DNA from: an uncultured Lachnospiraceae bacterium
GTDB lineage: Bacteria; Bacillota; Clostridia; Lachnospirales; Lachnospiraceae
Direction of reading: 5' to 3'
Length of the DNA: 35,641 nucleotides
Assembly (NCBI GenBank): GCA_902801515.1
Contig: CADCII010000024.1
Location: 1 to 35,641 of the forward strand
The notes below the pieces were generated by a model. The model did not search any database. It worked only from the letters and a program-made list of their open reading frames with translations, and was not told the DNA's origin. The translations under genes were made by a program, and so were the position numbers. Within the stretch, counting starts at the first letter, position 1, and each line of letters starts with the position of its first letter. Positions 33,845 through 35,641 of the stretch are shown piece by piece.

Positions 33845-34576
33845 ATGAAGCTATTGATTGTCCGGCACGCTGATCCGGATTATGACGTTGATTCACTCAC
33901 CGAAACCGGCTGGCGCGAAGCAGAGGCGCTCTCGGAACGGATTGCCAAACTGGACGTCAAAAAGTTCTACTGCTCTCCTCTGGGACGTGCAAAGGATACT
34001 GCTTCACTTACTTTGAAGAAGATGGACCGGGAGGCAGAGATCTGCCCCTGGCTTCGGGAGTTTTCACCGCCTCTTATTAAGTACCCCGGAACCGGTGAGG
34101 AACATATCTGTTGGGACTGGCTGCCTGCTGACTGGACGGTCTGCCCTGAGTTGTATGACCGGGATAAGTGGATGAACCATCCTGCCATGGTGGAAGGTGA
34201 AGTACGGGAATATCACGATTATGTGGTCTGTGAGCTGGATAAATTGCTTGCCAATCATGGTTATGTGCGTGAGCAGGGCTATTATAGAGCGGTCTCGCGA
34301 AACCGGGATACCATAGTTCTCTTCTGTCATTTTGGAGTTGAATGTGTTCTTCTCGGTCATATGCTGAATCTTCCGGCATTTGTTCTCTGGCATGGAACGG
34401 TAGCCGCGCCGTCTTCTGTGACTACTGTTTATACGGAAGAGCGCCGGGATGGTATCGCCTCGTTCCGCATGCAGTCATTTGGGGATATCAGCCATCTCTA
34501 TGTAGAAGACATGGAACCTTCATTTGCAGCCCGGTTCTGCGAAACATGGGACAGTCCCACCGAGCGGAAAGACTGA
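33845..34576 (+). CDS. Histidine phosphatase superfamily protein
   Basis: The 243-residue protein opens with LLIVRHADPDY, in which RHA replaces the common RHG; the histidine is the predicted phospho-acceptor. It then has LTETGWREAEALSERI and YCSPLGRAKDTA, and a late FCHFGVE with the second active-site histidine. The substrate is unknown; members include phosphoglycerate mutases and small-molecule phosphatases. AAAGGAG is 6 nt before the ATG. REP-like elements lie both upstream and directly after the stop. Confidence 0.85.
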   Translation: MKLLIVRHADPDYDVDSLTETGWREAEALSERIAKLDVKKFYCSPLGRAKDTASLTLKKMDREAEICPWLREFSPPLIKYPGTGEEHICWDWLPADWTVCPELYDRDKWMNHPAMVEGEVREYHDYVVCELDKLLANHGYVREQGYYRAVSRNRDTIVLFCHFGVECVLLGHMLNLPAFVLWHGTVAAPSSVTTVYTEERRDGIASFRMQSFGDISHLYVEDMEPSFAARFCETWDSPTERKD

Positions 34577-34579
34577 TGT

Positions 34580-34663
34580 TGCACGAGTGACAGGCACTTG
34601 TGCAAAATTGGACGAGTGACTGGACGAGTGACAGGCACTTGTGCAAAATCAGGCACTTGTTCA
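34580..34663. repeat. REP-like cluster D
   Basis: There are full 25-nt copies at 34580-34604 and 34621-34645, a half copy at 34609-34620 and a 3' fragment at 34650-34663. Both full copies end in GTGCA; the first starts TGCAC, a compensatory version of TGAAC...GTTCA. The cluster fills almost the whole gap between the two genes. Confidence 0.9.
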
Positions 34664-34673
34664 GGGAGTGAAG

Positions 34674-35429
34674 ATGGATAATACGAAGCTGTTCAGTACG
34701 CGAGGGGCAAGTTATGAGCATGCGCGTCCGGGATATCCGGATGCGCTGATTGATTATCTGTATGGGGAACTGGGCTTCTCCGAGGCGAATGCTATTGCTG
34801 ATGTGGGGTCGGGAACTGGAAAGTTTTCCCAGCAGCTGCTTGAACGTGGCAGCCGGGTATTCTGCGTAGAACCTAATGATGAGATGCGGGCGATTGCCGA
34901 GAAAAAGTTAAGCCGATATGAAGGTTTTATATCTGTGAATGGCACTTCTTCTGATACGGGTATCCATGAAAAGGTTGATGCGATCACTGCCGCACAGGCA
35001 TTCCACTGGTTCGAGAGAAATGAATTTCACAGAGAGTGCAGGCGTCTGCTTGTGCCTGGGGGAAAGGTCTGCCTGATCTGGAACCTGCGGGTACCAGATT
35101 CGGATATTACTGTCGCCTGCCGGGAGGTTTTTCATAAGTACTGTCCAAGGTTTATAGATTTCAACATAGGTATGAAGGAAGACGCGCCGGAAGTGTTTGA
35201 GTTCTTCGGCGGACGAGACCATTGTGATAAGACAGTTTTTGAAAATGTGCTGTCATTTGATGAGGAGTTGTTTGTAGAGCGCTATCTGAGCAGTTCCTAT
35301 TCCCTTCGCGATTCTGATTCATGCTACGAAGAATGTATCCAGAGTGTAAGAGATATCTTTGCTCGTTTCTCTATAGATGGTCTGGTCGAGGTTCCGAATC
35401 AATCGATCTGCTACAGCGGGCAAGTGTGA
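34674..35429 (+). CDS. Class I SAM-dependent methyltransferase
   Basis: The 251-residue protein has the SAM-binding motif I IADVGSGTGKFSQQLL, motif II FCVEPNDEM, AAQAFHWF and the post-motif LLVPGGKVCLIWN. These fit the Methyltransf_11-type family common in Firmicutes (YcgJ/Smt-like small-molecule methyltransferases). The target is unknown. ATG 34674 is preferred, with GGAG 5 nt upstream directly beside the last REP fragment; the longer frame from 34641 runs through the repeat. It ends 31 nt before a strong terminator. Confidence 0.85.
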   Translation: MDNTKLFSTRGASYEHARPGYPDALIDYLYGELGFSEANAIADVGSGTGKFSQQLLERGSRVFCVEPNDEMRAIAEKKLSRYEGFISVNGTSSDTGIHEKVDAITAAQAFHWFERNEFHRECRRLLVPGGKVCLIWNLRVPDSDITVACREVFHKYCPRFIDFNIGMKEDAPEVFEFFGGRDHCDKTVFENVLSFDEELFVERYLSSSYSLRDSDSCYEECIQSVRDIFARFSIDGLVEVPNQSICYSGQV

Positions 35430-35460
35430 TGCCAATTGCGATCGATGTGATGAGTCAATG

Positions 35461-35503
35461 ATAAAGCAGGAGCTGCCGCAACGTGCGGCAGCTCCTGCTT
35501 TAT
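35461..35503. terminator. Bidirectional terminator after the methyltransferase
   Basis: A perfect 20-bp inverted repeat (35461-35480 and 35484-35503) with the 3-nt loop ACG ends in AAAG/CTTTAT on both strands. It can serve both the methyltransferase gene and the convergent gene at the window end. Confidence 0.9.
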
Positions 35504-35566
35504 TGGGAGGGAGTTCTTCGGGATTTCACCCGTTGAAGACTGTATGAGTTTATTAGTTTATATCGA

Positions 35567-35641
35567 TCAGATCAGGAATCCTGCGTTGACCCATCCGCAG
35601 CGATCGTACTTCGGGCTGTAGACGAATACGTAGCTTCCTGC
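35567..35641 (-). CDS. C-terminal end of an SH3-like protein (partial)
   Basis: Only the last 24 residues are present, read on the minus strand up to the TGA at 35567-35569. They include SYVFVYSPKYDRCGWV and end AGFLI, a pattern typical of the last strands of a bacterial SH3 domain, often found in secreted or cell-wall proteins. The rest lies beyond the window. The 64-nt gap to the terminator has no other feature. Confidence 0.6.
   Translation of the reverse strand, partial: AGSYVFVYSPKYDRCGWVNAGFLI

Overview
This 35.6-kb window looks like a chromosomal segment of a Firmicute of class Clostridia, probably a Lachnospiraceae-like gut or rumen anaerobe. The reasons are strong AGGAGG ribosome-binding sites, sigma-A promoters often with extended -10 elements, moderate GC, and a set of families typical of that group: an Amt-PII fusion, a DUF975 membrane protein, a eukaryotic-type HisA, a long-form HPF, a pyridine-nucleotide-independent-looking thioredoxin reductase, and an HTH-Uma2 protein. 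The species assignment is inference. No rRNA, prophage, IS element, integrase or CRISPR array is visible.

Layout. (1) 1-317: two serine tRNA genes on the minus strand (GGA, cut by the window edge, and UGA) with a good promoter. (2) 401-2526: an ammonium transporter fused to its PII regulator, with a strong hairpin near the predicted 5' end of the mRNA. (3) 2549-7851: a minus-strand housekeeping operon, NUDIX-tsaE-tsaB-rimI-rnz-tsaD-ispD, covering t6A tRNA modification, tRNA 3' processing and isoprenoid synthesis. (4) 7930-9331: a divergent two-gene membrane-protein operon (DUF4190-like, DUF975). (5) 9370-9967: ten hairpins on an exact 62-bp period between convergent genes, the most unusual structure in the window. 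(6) 9984-13977: thrH and a YdjI/YdjG/YdjH-type envelope-stress set (SPFH, zinc ribbon, TPM domain) without pspA. (7) 14068-18608: secA-prfB and hpf, each with a recognisable promoter. (8) 18623-25053: hisA (eukaryotic type), a divergent formate-THF ligase, NAD synthetase, Hsp33 and an ArsP-like permease.

(9) 25198-26175: an HTH-Uma2 gene whose promoter is flanked by two different 11-bp repeats. (10) 26245-30231: a tRNA-dihydrouridine synthase, a GPH-type sugar/cation symporter, a C-terminally truncated thioredoxin and a TrxB-like flavoprotein lacking the usual NADPH motifs. (11) 30331-35641: UMF1-family transporter, a stand-alone FakA-like domain, nagB, a histidine phosphatase, a methyltransferase and the tail of an SH3-like protein. 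This last part is peppered with 25-nt REP-like palindromes whose arms show compensatory changes.

Functional links. HisA and formate-THF ligase share an operon, and both serve the AICAR/10-formyl-THF junction of histidine and purine metabolism. TsaB, TsaD and TsaE supply three of the core t6A enzymes. SecA, RF2 and HPF link secretion, termination and ribosome hibernation. The best candidates for undescribed biology are the 62-bp hairpin array, the 11-bp phased repeats around the HTH-Uma2 promoter, and the REP-like family. Everything here is read from sequence only; no searches were run.
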